Assembly (NCBI GenBank): GCA_028122555.1
Contig: JAOHSH010000002.1
Location: 1-64,000, forward strand
DNA length: 64,000 nucleotides
DNA from: Methylophilaceae bacterium
GTDB lineage: Bacteria > Pseudomonadota > Gammaproteobacteria > Burkholderiales > Methylophilaceae
Direction of reading: 5' to 3'
Shown here: positions 1 to 8,069 of the stretch, one piece after another
Numbering within the stretch: position 1 is the first letter of the stretch
How the letters are laid out: the number at the start of each line of letters is the position of its first letter
Notes under the pieces: model-generated
The model's input: the letters and a program-made list of their open reading frames with translations, nothing else
Databases searched by the model: none
Told to the model about the DNA's origin: nothing
Position numbers and translations under genes: made by a program

Positions 1-506
1 AAGGCTGCAGCTTCTTCATCAGTTTTAGCATTTGTTGTAATTGTAATATTCATTCCTCTTAACTGATCAATCTTGTCATATTTAATTTCTGGAAAAATTA
101 TTTGCTCAGTAATTCCCATATTATAATTTCCTCGACCATCAAATGATTTTGCTGATAATCCTCTAAAGTCCCTTTCTCTGGGAATAGCAATATTAATTAA
201 CCTATCTAAAAAAGTATACATATTAGATTTTCTTAAAGTCACTTTGCAGCCAACTGGATAGTTGTCTCTGATCTTAAATGCTGCAATTGATTTCTTAGAC
301 AATGTAACAACTGGTTTTTGACCAGCTATTTTTTCCATATCCTCCACAGCATTGTCCATTACTTTTTTATCTGCTACAGCCTCACCAACGCCCATATTTA
401 AAGTTATCTTAGTAATTCTTGGCACCTGCATTGTTGAGCTATAATCAAACTTTTTTTTGAGTTCTTTTACAACAGTGTCAAAATAAAATTGTTTTAATCT
501 CGCCAT
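1..506 (-). CDS. rplE: 50S ribosomal protein L5 (C-terminal end outside window)
   Basis: Ribosomal protein L5 binds 5S rRNA in the central protuberance of the 50S subunit. The reading frame is open from an ATG at 506 to the window edge, so it is missing from the ORF track; 168 of about 179 codons are present. The start reads [16 protein letters not shown] and later [13 protein letters not shown] and [15 protein letters not shown] follow, all typical of L5. Eight bases separate it from rplX upstream, as in a standard spc operon (L14-L24-L5). Only the last dozen or so residues are missing. Confidence 0.97.
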   Translation of the reverse strand, partial: MARLKQFYFDTVVKELKKKFDYSSTMQVPRITKITLNMGVGEAVADKKVMDNAVEDMEKIAGQKPVVTLSKKSIAAFKIRDNYPVGCKVTLRKSNMYTFLDRLINIAIPRERDFRGLSAKSFDGRGNYNMGITEQIIFPEIKYDKIDQLRGMNITITTNAKTDEEAAA

Positions 507-514
507 AATTTTTC

Positions 515-838
515 CTAAACGTCAATTGCCTCTTGATTAGATTTAAAAATTCTAATTTTTTTACCATCTTTTAATGTTTTAAATGTAACTTTGTCAGCTT
601 TTGAAGTTAAATTATTAAAAATAGCAATATTAGAGATATTTAAAGGCATTTCTTTGCTCACAATACCACCTTGCTCTCCTTTTCCAGGGTTTGGTTTTGT
701 ATTTTTCTTAACCATATTCAAACCTTCCACAATTACACGATTTTCATTTATAAGTCTCGATACAATACCTTGTTTACCTTTATCTTTACCAGTATTTATA
801 ATTACTTTATCTCCTTTACGAATCTTATTCACTTTCAA
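515..838 (-). CDS. rplX: 50S ribosomal protein L24
   Basis: L24 is an early assembly protein of the 50S subunit that sits near the tunnel exit. The 107-residue product has the KOW motif near its start ([19 protein letters not shown]) and the usual [21 protein letters not shown] stretch. Its length is normal for the family (about 102-108). It lies 5 bases after rplN and 8 bases before rplE, inside the spc operon. Confidence 0.98.
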   Translation of the reverse strand: MKVNKIRKGDKVIINTGKDKGKQGIVSRLINENRVIVEGLNMVKKNTKPNPGKGEQGGIVSKEMPLNISNIAIFNNLTSKADKVTFKTLKDGKKIRIFKSNQEAIDV

Positions 839-843
839 TACTC

Positions 844-1212
844 CTAAATAACTTCTGATGCTAAAGAAACAATTTTCATAAAATTTTCTGTTCTTAACTC
901 TCGCGTGACTGGTCCAAATATTCTTGTACCAATTGGCTCAAGTTTAGGATTTAAAAGAACAGCTGCATTACTATCAAACTTTACTAATGACCCGTCAGAT
1001 CTGCGAACACCTTTTGCAGTTCTAACAACTACAGCATCATATACTTCCCCTTTCTTAACTCGACCTCTTGGTGCTGCATCTTTTATGCTAACTTTAATAA
1101 TGTCGCCAATTGACGCATAACGTCTCTTAGAGCCACCTAGGACCTTAATGCACATAACTGAGCGTGCTCCAGTATTATCTGCAACTTCTAATCTTGACTG
1201 CATTTGTATCAT
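844..1212 (-). CDS. rplN: 50S ribosomal protein L14
   Basis: L14 binds 23S rRNA at the subunit interface and takes part in inter-subunit bridges. The protein is 122 residues, the usual length, beginning [20 protein letters not shown] and containing [14 protein letters not shown], both family hallmarks. It is the first gene of the spc operon here: a 161-base gap with a strong promoter and two leader hairpins separates it from rpsQ. Confidence 0.98.
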   Translation of the reverse strand: MIQMQSRLEVADNTGARSVMCIKVLGGSKRRYASIGDIIKVSIKDAAPRGRVKKGEVYDAVVVRTAKGVRRSDGSLVKFDSNAAVLLNPKLEPIGTRIFGPVTRELRTENFMKIVSLASEVI

Positions 1213-1245
1213 GAAATAATCTCCAACTTAATCCGCTTTAATTAC

Positions 1246-1312
1246 TAGCTTAAATCTTTAAGCTAACACCACGGTCAGTATTGGGGCGCTAGCTATATTA
1301 AATACGAGCGCC
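1246..1312 (-). promoter_or_regulatory. Two hairpins in the spc operon leader
   Basis: Between the promoter and rplN the transcript can fold into two stems. The first pairs GGCGCT (1307-1312) with AGCGCC (1285-1290). The second is a perfect 8-bp stem, TAGCTTAA with TTAAGCTA (1246-1265), with a 4-base loop. Neither is followed by a U-run, so they are not intrinsic terminators. Their position in the untranslated leader suggests a role in stability or regulation, which is inference; the classical S8 control site of E. coli lies elsewhere, near rplE. Confidence 0.5.
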
Positions 1313-1325
1313 TTAAAAGAGCTGC

Positions 1326-1354
1326 ATTATATGTTAATTTTCTAAATATCTCAA
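1326..1354 (-). promoter_or_regulatory. Sigma-70 type promoter of the spc operon
   Basis: On the minus strand TTGAGA (1349-1354) and TATAAT (1326-1331) are separated by exactly 17 bases, close to a consensus housekeeping promoter. It lies in the rpsQ-rplN gap, where the spc promoter of E. coli is found. The expected transcript would start near 1318-1320 in a GCTCTTTTAA sequence that recurs after the -10 box upstream of rplC. Confidence 0.8.
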
Positions 1355-1373
1355 CTTCAACTTATTAAAATTT

Positions 1374-1745
1374 TTATCCTTGTTGTCCTTTTGATAATAC
1401 CTTTGTTACCACCCACGACTTACTTTTTGATATGGGTTTATGTTCTGTAATTTGAACTACATCACCTTCATTAATCTCGTTTTTTTCGTCATGTGCATGA
1501 AATTTGTTTGATTGATTTATATATTTACCATACAAGGGATGCTTAACCTTCCTTTCAACAAGCACAGTAATTGTTTTATCCATTTTATTACTAAGGACTT
1601 TTCCAATTACTGTTCTCTCAATTTTTTTAGCTACAGTTTTTACTGGTGCTTTTTTAGCAACAGCATCTGACTTTTTAGCTTCAGTTTTTACTGGTGCTTT
1701 TTTAGCAATCTTAGATTTATCTTCCATTTTTTCTTTATCATCCAT
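1374..1745 (-). CDS. rpsQ: 30S ribosomal protein S17 with lysine-rich N-terminal extension
   Basis: S17 is a primary 16S rRNA-binding protein of the 30S body. The core begins near residue 44 ([22 protein letters not shown]) and has the family's HPLYGKYI motif. The protein is 123 residues against about 84-90 normally. The first ~43 residues are an Ala/Lys-rich extension with AKKAPVKT written twice. An in-frame ATG at codon 7 is possible, but it would keep almost all of the tail. The extension resembles the C-terminal tail of S3 in the same operon. It is the last gene of the S10 operon. Confidence 0.96.
   Translation of the reverse strand: MDDKEKMEDKSKIAKKAPVKTEAKKSDAVAKKAPVKTVAKKIERTVIGKVLSNKMDKTITVLVERKVKHPLYGKYINQSNKFHAHDEKNEINEGDVVQITEHKPISKSKSWVVTKVLSKGQQG
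1634..1708 (-). repeat. 27-bp direct repeat in the rpsQ extension
   Basis: The 27-bp sequence at 1634-1660 recurs exactly at 1682-1708, 48 bp apart and in the reading frame. Each copy encodes the AKKAPVKT block of the S17 tail. Exact DNA identity at this spacing points to a recent in-frame duplication. Confidence 0.85.
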
Positions 1746-1753
1746 AATTATGA

Positions 1754-1942
1754 TTATTTTACTTTTTCAGCAAGAATTGTTTTAATTCTAGCTATATCTT
1801 TCTGAAACTTTGCAAGCTGGTCAGTTTTATTTGATTGCTGAGTTGATATTTGTATACGAGCTGAAAACTGTGCTTTTCTAATTTCTAACAACTCTTTTTC
1901 TAAATCCTCAGTAGACTTTTTTCTAAGATCAATTGTTTTCAT
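1754..1942 (-). CDS. rpmC: 50S ribosomal protein L29
   Basis: L29 sits beside L23 at the polypeptide exit tunnel. It is a 62-residue helical-hairpin protein with the expected [22 protein letters not shown] start and [10 protein letters not shown] end. It lies 12 bases after rplP and 8 bases before rpsQ, the normal S10 operon order. Confidence 0.97.
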   Translation of the reverse strand: MKTIDLRKKSTEDLEKELLEIRKAQFSARIQISTQQSNKTDQLAKFQKDIARIKTILAEKVK

Positions 1943-1954
1943 TTTGTCTCCTTA

Positions 1955-2368
1955 TCAACCAACATGTCTGGTAGCAAATACCGTTAATAATGGTAGTTTT
2001 GCTGCAGCCAATTTAAAAGCTTCTCTGGCAATATCTTCTGAAACTCCATCCATCTCATACAACATCTTTCCAGGTTGAATCTCAGCTACATAATATTCAA
2101 CACTACCTTTACCTTTACCCATTCTTACTTCAGCAGGTTTTTTAGTAATCGGCTTGTCTGGAAAAATCCTAATCCAAACTCGCCCACCTCTTTTAATGTG
2201 CCTGGTCATCACTCTTCTTCCAGCTTCTATTTGTCTTGCAGTAATCCTTCCTCTTCCAATTGCTTTTAGGCCGAAATCGCCAAAACTTACTTTATTACCA
2301 GTAGTTGCAAGGCCACGATTTCTTCCCTTATGCTGTTTTCTAAATTTACTTCTAGTTGGCTGTAACAT
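1955..2368 (-). CDS. rplP: 50S ribosomal protein L16
   Basis: L16 contacts the A-site region of the 50S subunit and is needed for peptidyl transfer. The 137-residue product begins [19 protein letters not shown] and contains the [16 protein letters not shown] and MGKGKG motifs of the family, at normal length. It begins 2 bases after the end of rpsC. Confidence 0.98.
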   Translation of the reverse strand: MLQPTRSKFRKQHKGRNRGLATTGNKVSFGDFGLKAIGRGRITARQIEAGRRVMTRHIKRGGRVWIRIFPDKPITKKPAEVRMGKGKGSVEYYVAEIQPGKMLYEMDGVSEDIAREAFKLAAAKLPLLTVFATRHVG

Positions 2369-2370
2369 AG

Positions 2371-3198
2371 TTATGCCTCATCTTTCTTAGATTTATCATC
2401 TAAATCTTCTACAACTACTTTTTTCTTTACTGCAACCTTAACGCTTTTCTTTTCTCTTTCTCCGTCAGACTTCTTTGCAGCAGTTTTAATTGTTTTCTTT
2501 GGGGTTATCTTAGACTTATCTTCTTCTATTACAGCAACTTCATTTTCTTCAATAGTAACTTTTTTATTATCTTCAAAAATTTCACCTTTAAATACCCATA
2601 CTTTAATTCCAATAATACCGTATGTTGTTTGAGCTCTAGCAACACCATAATCTATATCTGCACGAAGTGTATGCAGTGGAACTCTTCCTTCTCTATACCA
2701 TTCAGATCTAGCTATTTCTATACCATTCAATCTTCCTGCACTCTTAATCTTAATTCCTTGAGCTCCAAGTCTCATTGCGTTTTGCATAGCTCTTTTCATC
2801 GCTCTTCTAAACATAACTCTCTTTTCTAGTTGTTGAGCAATACTTTGCGCGATTAGTGTGGCGTCTATTTCTGGCTTCCTAACCTCTTCAATATTTAGTT
2901 GAACTGGGATCCCCATTAAATCTTGCAGACTAGATCGAAGCGTCTCGATATCTTCACCTTTTTTACCAATTACAATTCCTGGTCGTGCACTATAAATTGT
3001 AATCTTTGCATTTTTAGCCGGTCGCTCAATTACTATCTTGCTGACAGCTGCATTGACTAGTTTTTTATTTAAGAATGCTCTGACTTTTATATCATTAAGT
3101 AAAAGTGCAGAGAAGTTCTTTGAATTTGAGAACCATTTTGATGACCAGTTCTTTTTAACCGCTAATCGAAAACCAATTGGATTTACTTTTTGTCCCAT
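2371..3198 (-). CDS. rpsC: 30S ribosomal protein S3 with charged C-terminal tail
   Basis: S3 belongs to the 30S head and forms part of the mRNA entry channel. The N-terminal KH domain ([18 protein letters not shown]) and C-terminal domain ([29 protein letters not shown]) are intact. The product is 275 residues, compared with about 210-235 in most bacteria. From about residue 226 it runs into a Lys/Glu/Asp-rich tail, part of which ([14 protein letters not shown]) resembles the N-terminal extension of S17 three genes downstream. Confidence 0.97.
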   Translation of the reverse strand: MGQKVNPIGFRLAVKKNWSSKWFSNSKNFSALLLNDIKVRAFLNKKLVNAAVSKIVIERPAKNAKITIYSARPGIVIGKKGEDIETLRSSLQDLMGIPVQLNIEEVRKPEIDATLIAQSIAQQLEKRVMFRRAMKRAMQNAMRLGAQGIKIKSAGRLNGIEIARSEWYREGRVPLHTLRADIDYGVARAQTTYGIIGIKVWVFKGEIFEDNKKVTIEENEVAVIEEDKSKITPKKTIKTAAKKSDGEREKKSVKVAVKKKVVVEDLDDKSKKDEA

Positions 3199-3208
3199 AA
3201 TAATCTCT

Positions 3209-3544
3209 TTAATTTCCTACAATCACAGTAATGTGACTTGTTGGTTTAATAATTTTTCCTGCACGACCTTTAGATTGAGCACGAATCCGTTTTAAAACTG
3301 TACCTTTATTAATATAAATGGTTTTTATTTTAAGTTCATCTACATCAGCACCATTATTATTCTCTGCGTTAGCAATTGCAGATTCAACTACTCTTTTAAT
3401 GATCTCAGCACCTTTTTTTGGACTAAAATTGAGAATATTAAGGGCGTTATCTACCTTCTTTCCCCTTATAAGGTCAGCTATTAACCTAGCTTTTTGTGGA
3501 GAAATTCTTACCCCATTTAAAATTGCTGATACTTCATTTGCCAT
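3209..3544 (-). CDS. rplV: 50S ribosomal protein L22
   Basis: L22 lines the nascent peptide tunnel through a long beta-hairpin. The 111-residue product contains the [16 protein letters not shown] start motif and the [19 protein letters not shown] loop region. Length is normal. It follows rpsS by 2 bases and precedes rpsC by 10, in standard S10 operon order. Confidence 0.98.
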   Translation of the reverse strand: MANEVSAILNGVRISPQKARLIADLIRGKKVDNALNILNFSPKKGAEIIKRVVESAIANAENNNGADVDELKIKTIYINKGTVLKRIRAQSKGRAGKIIKPTSHITVIVGN

Positions 3545-3546
3545 AA

Positions 3547-3822
3547 TTATTCCTTCGTTTTCCTGTCACCAGTATGACCCTTAAATGTCCTGGTTATTGC
3601 AAATTCACCTAATTTATGTCCTACCATATTTTCTACAATTAGAACTGGTACATGCTGCCGCCCATTATGAATGGCTATAGTTAATCCAATAAAATTAGGA
3701 AGTATTGTTGATCGTCTTGACCATGTTTTAATTGGTTTGCGATCTCTAGTCTCAGAAGCAATATCTACTTTTTTTGCAAGATGTGAGTCAACAAATGGTC
3801 CTTTTTTAATTGATCGTGACAT
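3547..3822 (-). CDS. rpsS: 30S ribosomal protein S19
   Basis: S19 forms a complex with S13 in the 30S head. The 91-residue product begins [15 protein letters not shown] and contains [22 protein letters not shown] and GHKLGEF, all diagnostic. It lies 5 bases after rplB and 2 before rplV. Confidence 0.98.
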   Translation of the reverse strand: MSRSIKKGPFVDSHLAKKVDIASETRDRKPIKTWSRRSTILPNFIGLTIAIHNGRQHVPVLIVENMVGHKLGEFAITRTFKGHTGDRKTKE

Positions 3823-3827
3823 ATTTT

Positions 3828-4661
3828 CTACCTTTTATTTGATGGTCTTCGACTGAGTCTCATATTATCAGTTCGCTTATTATTTCGTGTACGGTAACCC
3901 TTAGTTGGAACACCCCAAGGACTGACTGGATGCCTACCTCCAGAACTTTTTCCTTCTCCACCGCCATGTGGGTGATCAACTGGATTCATGACTACGCCTC
4001 TAACAGTTGGACGAACACCTCTCCACCTCATTGCTCCAGCTTTACCAATAGATCTTAGTGAATGTTCTTCATTACCGACTTCACCGATTGTAGCCCTACA
4101 ATCTACATGTACTTTTCTTACTTCACCTGATCTTAATCTTAATTGAGCATATAATCCTTCACGAGCAAGTAATTGTATTGAGGCTCCAGCAGATCTGGCC
4201 ATTTGAGCTCCCTTACCAGGTTTCAACTCAATGCAATGCAATGTACTTCCAACTGGAATATTTTTAAGAGGGATTGAATTACCAACCTTAAAAGGTGCGT
4301 CAATTCCATTCATCAATTCATCACCAGCCTTAAGTCCTTTTGGAGCAATAATATATTTTCTTTCCCCATCAGCATAGCAAAGTAAAGCTAAGCGGGCCGA
4401 ACGGTTTGGATCATATTCTATTCTTTCAACTTTTGCCGGAATTCCATCTTTAGTTCTCTTAAAATCAACTATTCTAATGTGCTGTTTATGTCCGCCACCT
4501 TGATGCCTAACGGTGATTTTTCCATGATGATTTCGTCCAGCTTTGCTACTTTTCTTCTCTAAAAGTGGTGCAAAAGGTTTACCCTTATGCATATCTGGTG
4601 TTACTACTTTCTGAAGCCCACGTCTACCAGGTGAAGTTGGTTTTACTTTTAAAATTGCCAT
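3828..4661 (-). CDS. rplB: 50S ribosomal protein L2
   Basis: L2 is a large 23S rRNA-binding protein needed for subunit association and peptidyl transferase assembly. The 277-residue product shows the [20 protein letters not shown] region and the strongly conserved [19 protein letters not shown] loop near its end. Length is normal. It is followed directly by rpsS. Confidence 0.98.
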   Translation of the reverse strand: MAILKVKPTSPGRRGLQKVVTPDMHKGKPFAPLLEKKSSKAGRNHHGKITVRHQGGGHKQHIRIVDFKRTKDGIPAKVERIEYDPNRSARLALLCYADGERKYIIAPKGLKAGDELMNGIDAPFKVGNSIPLKNIPVGSTLHCIELKPGKGAQMARSAGASIQLLAREGLYAQLRLRSGEVRKVHVDCRATIGEVGNEEHSLRSIGKAGAMRWRGVRPTVRGVVMNPVDHPHGGGEGKSSGGRHPVSPWGVPTKGYRTRNNKRTDNMRLSRRPSNKR

Positions 4662-4671
4662 CTATATCTCC

Positions 4672-5118
4672 TTATTCACCCGTAAAATTAATTTCTTGCC
4701 CAGCTTGAATACTCACATAGGCTTTTTTCCAGTCAGATCTTTTACCCATCCTACTCCGACTAGCTCTTTTTGTTTTACCTTTAACGTTTAATAGATTTAT
4801 AGCTTTAACATCTACTTTAAACATCGCTTCAATTGCCTCTTTTACTTGAATTTTTGTTGCGTCTTTTCTAACCTTAAAGATTACTTGGTTAAGTTTATCT
4901 GCAACCATAGTTGCTTTTTCAGTGACATGAGGTGATAGCACTGACTGAAGTGATTTATCAGTCACTTTTTTATCAACTACTTTCTTAGCAGTCACTTTTT
5001 TATCAACTACTTTCTTAGCAGTCACTTTTTTAGCAGTCACTTTTTTAGCAGTCACTTTTTTAGCAGTCACTTTTTTATCAACTACTTTTTTATCAACTAC
5101 TTTTTTATCAGCACTCAC
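4672..5118 (-). CDS. rplW: 50S ribosomal protein L23 with pentapeptide-repeat N-terminus
   Basis: L23 stands at the tunnel exit and is the docking site for trigger factor and SRP. The core ([32 protein letters not shown]) begins near residue 58 and is normal. The protein is 148 residues against about 95-105 usually. Residues 4-53 are ten tandem pentapeptides of the type [10 protein letters not shown] or AKKVT. The ATG overlaps the rplD stop by 4 bases, which supports this start, so the repeats are translated with the gene. Confidence 0.96.
   Translation of the reverse strand: MSADKKVVDKKVVDKKVTAKKVTAKKVTAKKVTAKKVVDKKVTAKKVVDKKVTDKSLQSVLSPHVTEKATMVADKLNQVIFKVRKDATKIQVKEAIEAMFKVDVKAINLLNVKGKTKRASRSRMGKRSDWKKAYVSIQAGQEINFTGE
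4960..5109 (-). repeat. 15-bp tandem repeat array inside rplW
   Basis: Ten consecutive 15-bp units encode the L23 pentapeptides. On the plus strand two unit types alternate, AGCAGTCACTTTTTT and ATCAACTACTTTTTT, with only scattered differences such as TTTCTT for TTTTTT. Near-identity at the DNA level means the array probably changes length by slippage or unequal recombination. Confidence 0.9.
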
Positions 5119-5741
5119 GCAAACATCTCCTCTAATTGTTTAACGGAACCAGTTGTTGCGATAACTTTGGGGAAATGCACTAAACTTACTGGATCTGCAT
5201 AACGTGCTTCAATAACTAAAATATGTGGAAGATTTCTTGAGGATAAATAAAGGTTTTCATCAAATGAATCAACTAAAATCAAAACTCTGTCAGTAACTCC
5301 TAATGATTTAATTTTAGCAATAAAGTCTTTTGTTTTTGGTGCCTTGACCTTAAATTCTTCAACAATAGATAATCTATCCTGTCGGACTAATTCAGAAAGA
5401 ATAGATTTCATACCTGTACGATAAGCTTTTTTATTTACTTTCTTTACAAAATTTTCATCCACTCTATTTGGAAACGCTCTACCTCCTCCTCGCCATATTG
5501 GGCTCGAAGTCATCCCAGCTCTTGCATTCCCAGTTCCTTTTTGCCTAAAAGGTTTTCTTGTACTGTGCTTTACTTCTGAGCGTGTCTTTTGTGATCTTGT
5601 ACCTGAACGTGCATTGGACATGTAAGATACTACTAGTTTATGGATTAAAGCCTCATTAAAATCTATATTAAATGTTGCATCTGACGCTTTTAATGTTTTT
5701 TTTGAAAGCTTACCCTTATTATCTAATATCTTAAATTCCAT
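5115..5741 (-). CDS. rplD: 50S ribosomal protein L4
   Basis: L4 reaches into the nascent peptide tunnel and in enterobacteria also represses the S10 operon. The 208-residue product has the typical loop region [22 protein letters not shown] and [15 protein letters not shown]. It overlaps rplC by one base and rplW by four, implying translational coupling. I did not find a leader resembling the E. coli L4-responsive S10 leader. Confidence 0.98.
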   Translation of the reverse strand: MEFKILDNKGKLSKKTLKASDATFNIDFNEALIHKLVVSYMSNARSGTRSQKTRSEVKHSTRKPFRQKGTGNARAGMTSSPIWRGGGRAFPNRVDENFVKKVNKKAYRTGMKSILSELVRQDRLSIVEEFKVKAPKTKDFIAKIKSLGVTDRVLILVDSFDENLYLSSRNLPHILVIEARYADPVSLVHFPKVIATTGSVKQLEEMFA

Positions 5742-6391
5742 TAGGATTCTACCTTAGTTTTAATTGCGGGTCTTATCATGACATCCGAACCCTTAGATCC
5801 AGGAACAGCGCCTTTAATTAAAATTAAATTTCTTTTTGAATCAACTCGAACAACCTCAAGATTTTGAGTTGTTCTTCTTTTATCTCCAAGGTGTCCAGGC
5901 ATTTTTTTTCCTGGGAAAACTCGACCGGGGTCTTGGCATTGGCCTGTTCCACCTAAAGCTCTGTGGGAAATTGAAACTCCATGAGTAGCATGTTGAGCAG
6001 CAAAATGATGTCTTTTAATAGCACCCTGAAACCCTTTACCTATGGTAGTTCCAGTAACATCAACTTTTTGACCTGCTTTAAAAATTTCAACAGTTATTTT
6101 TGATTCAATATTATAGTTCGCTAAGTCAGTTGATGGAATTCTAAATTCTCGAAGCCCTGCACCAGCTTCTGTGCCAATTTTTGCATAAAGGCCTGCAAGC
6201 GACTTTGATAGCTTATTTGGTTTTTTTTGGCCATAAGAAATCTGAAGGCTATCATAACCATCATTTTTGATATTTTTGATCTGTGTCACACGATTTGGAA
6301 TAATTTCTAGTACAGTTACCGGAATAGAATTACCTTCAACAGTAAATACACGGGTCATCCCGACCTTGCGACCAATAAGCCCTAAGCTCAT
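5741..6391 (-). CDS. rplC: 50S ribosomal protein L3
   Basis: L3 is one of the first proteins to bind 23S rRNA and reaches toward the peptidyl transferase centre. The 216-residue product begins [16 protein letters not shown] and contains [28 protein letters not shown] and [18 protein letters not shown] 93-base gap with a TATAAT box separates it from rpsJ, so it may head its own transcript. Confidence 0.98.
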   Translation of the reverse strand: MSLGLIGRKVGMTRVFTVEGNSIPVTVLEIIPNRVTQIKNIKNDGYDSLQISYGQKKPNKLSKSLAGLYAKIGTEAGAGLREFRIPSTDLANYNIESKITVEIFKAGQKVDVTGTTIGKGFQGAIKRHHFAAQHATHGVSISHRALGGTGQCQDPGRVFPGKKMPGHLGDKRRTTQNLEVVRVDSKRNLILIKGAVPGSKGSDVMIRPAIKTKVES

Positions 6392-6460
6392 GATCTTGTT
6401 TCCTTATATTATTATTAAGAAATCTAATTACAATTGATTAGTTTCTTTTAAAAGAGCGTC

Positions 6461-6490
6461 ATTATATACCAACGCTTGTAATTTTTACAA
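6461..6490 (-). promoter_or_regulatory. Probable promoter between rpsJ and rplC
   Basis: On the minus strand TTGTAA (6485-6490, overlapping the rpsJ stop codon) and a perfect TATAAT (6461-6466) are 18 bases apart. The bases just after the -10 box read GACGCTCTTTTAA, nearly the same as after the spc promoter. This would let rplC-rpsQ be transcribed separately from rpsJ. The -35 match is moderate. Confidence 0.6.
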
Positions 6491-6793
6491 CTTTATTTCT
6501 ACATCAACTCCAGCAGGTAAATCTAATTTCATTAAAGCATCCACTGTTTTATCAGTAGGATCTAATATATCCATTAATCTCTGATGAGTTCTAATTTCAA
6601 ATTGATCTCGAGCTTTTTTATAAACGTGGGGTGAGCTTAATAAATCAAATCTTTCTTTTCTTGTAGGTAATGGAACTGGGCCCTTAACCACGGCACCAGT
6701 TCTTTTTGCTGTATCTACAATTTCCTGAGCGGATTGATCAATTAATTTATAATCAAATGCTTTTAATCTAATTCTAATTTTCTGACTATCCAT
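6485..6793 (-). CDS. rpsJ: 30S ribosomal protein S10
   Basis: S10 is a 30S head protein that also acts as NusE in transcription antitermination. The 102-residue product reads [20 protein letters not shown] and [16 protein letters not shown], the betaproteobacterial form of this very conserved protein. It follows tuf by 61 bases, in which AGTACTC can pair with GGGTATT to form a small hairpin, and it is separated from rplC by a promoter-bearing gap. Confidence 0.98.
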   Translation of the reverse strand: MDSQKIRIRLKAFDYKLIDQSAQEIVDTAKRTGAVVKGPVPLPTRKERFDLLSSPHVYKKARDQFEIRTHQRLMDILDPTDKTVDALMKLDLPAGVDVEIKL

Positions 6794-6854
6794 TTTAACT
6801 TCCTTCTAAAGAGCGAATACCCATTTCAGAGTACTTTTTTGTTTAAAATCTATA

Positions 6855-8069
6855 TCTATTCGATAACCTTTACTACAACACCAGAACCAACAGTCCTTCC
6901 GCCTTCACGAATAGCGAATCTTAAACCTTCCTCCATAGCAATTGGAGCAATTAGTGTTCCAGTAATTGATACATTATCACCTGGCATTACCATTTCTGTT
7001 CCTTCTGGTAGTTCAACTGCACCAGTTACATCTGTTGTTCTGAAGTAAAATTGTGGTCGATATCCATTAAAAAATGGAGTATGCCTTCCACCCTCGTCTT
7101 TACTTAAGCAATAAATTTCTGCTGTAAATTTAGTATGTGGCTTTATTGAGCCTGGTTTACATAGAACTTGACCGCGCTCTACTTCTTCTCTTTTTGTTCC
7201 TCGAAGTAATACTCCTACATTATCTCCTGCTTGACCTTGATCAAGTAATTTACGGAACATCTCAACACCAGTACAAATTGTTTTTGTTGTATCTTTTAAG
7301 CCAACAATTTCAATTTCTTCATTAACTTTCACAACACCACGCTCAACACGACCAGTTACTACAGTACCTCGACCTTCTATTGAGAATACATCTTCTACCG
7401 GCATTATGAAGTCACCATCAATTGCTCTTTTTGGCTCTGGAATATAACTATCTAACGCTTCAGCTAATTTAAGAATTGCTGGTTCACCAATATCTGATGT
7501 ATCACCTTCTAGTGCCTTAAGTGCTGAACCCATGATGATAGGGATATCATCACCTGGGAAATCATATTTACTAAGAAGTTCACGTACTTCCATTTCTACT
7601 AATTCAAGTAATTCTGCGTCATCAACCATGTCAGCTTTATTTAAGAACACAACAATATGCGGCACACCAACTTGTCGTGATAAAAGAATATGTTCACGAG
7701 TTTGAGGCATTGGTCCGTCAGCAGCAGAACACACAAGTATTGCACCGTCCATTTGAGCGGCACCAGTTATCATATTTTTTACATAATCAGCATGGCCTGG
7801 ACAGTCAACGTGAGCGTAATGTCGTTTTTCTGTTTCATATTCAACGTGTGAAGTATTAATTGTAATACCACGTGCTTTTTCTTCAGGGGCTGAATCAATT
7901 TCTGCAAAATCTTTTTTATCCCCACCAAATTTTTTTGTGAGTACAGTTGAGATTGCAGCTGTTAATGTAGTTTTCCCATGGTCAACGTGACCAATAGTGC
8001 CAACGTTAACATGTGGTTTGGTACGCTCAAATTTACCTTTAGCCATAATATAATATCCTTAAAGTTACT
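6855..8069 (-). repeat. 1,215-bp direct repeat, copy 1 (tuf)
   Basis: By eye this interval is identical to 23144-24358. It holds the whole tuf gene, its ribosome-binding region and the last bases of fusA including the stop codon. Identity stops abruptly on both sides. Such pairs are known to be kept identical by gene conversion. Confidence 0.85.
6856..8046 (-). CDS. tuf: Elongation factor Tu (str operon copy)
   Basis: EF-Tu delivers aminoacyl-tRNA to the ribosome as a GTPase. The 396-residue product carries the G1 loop GHVDHGKT, the DCPGHADY motif, and NKADM, followed by the two beta-barrel domains. It is the last gene of the rpsL-rpsG-fusA-tuf operon, 18 bases after fusA. It encodes exactly the same protein as the second tuf at 23145-24335, and I see no base difference between the two genes. 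Confidence 0.98.
   Translation of the reverse strand: MAKGKFERTKPHVNVGTIGHVDHGKTTLTAAISTVLTKKFGGDKKDFAEIDSAPEEKARGITINTSHVEYETEKRHYAHVDCPGHADYVKNMITGAAQMDGAILVCSAADGPMPQTREHILLSRQVGVPHIVVFLNKADMVDDAELLELVEMEVRELLSKYDFPGDDIPIIMGSALKALEGDTSDIGEPAILKLAEALDSYIPEPKRAIDGDFIMPVEDVFSIEGRGTVVTGRVERGVVKVNEEIEIVGLKDTTKTICTGVEMFRKLLDQGQAGDNVGVLLRGTKREEVERGQVLCKPGSIKPHTKFTAEIYCLSKDEGGRHTPFFNGYRPQFYFRTTDVTGAVELPEGTEMVMPGDNVSITGTLIAPIAMEEGLRFAIREGGRTVGSGVVVKVIE

Noticed and set aside
480-530. S8 regulatory site near the rplE start
   Set aside because: I looked for an S8-like bulged stem around the start codon and could not see a convincing one.
591-851. Plus-strand ORF of 86 codons opposite rplX
   Set aside because: It is a shadow of rplX with no family character; the same applies to the other plus-strand track ORFs inside ribosomal and RNA polymerase genes.
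4960-5109. Regular repeat array considered as CRISPR
   Set aside because: There are no unique spacers; the 15-bp units run in frame through rplW and encode pentapeptides.
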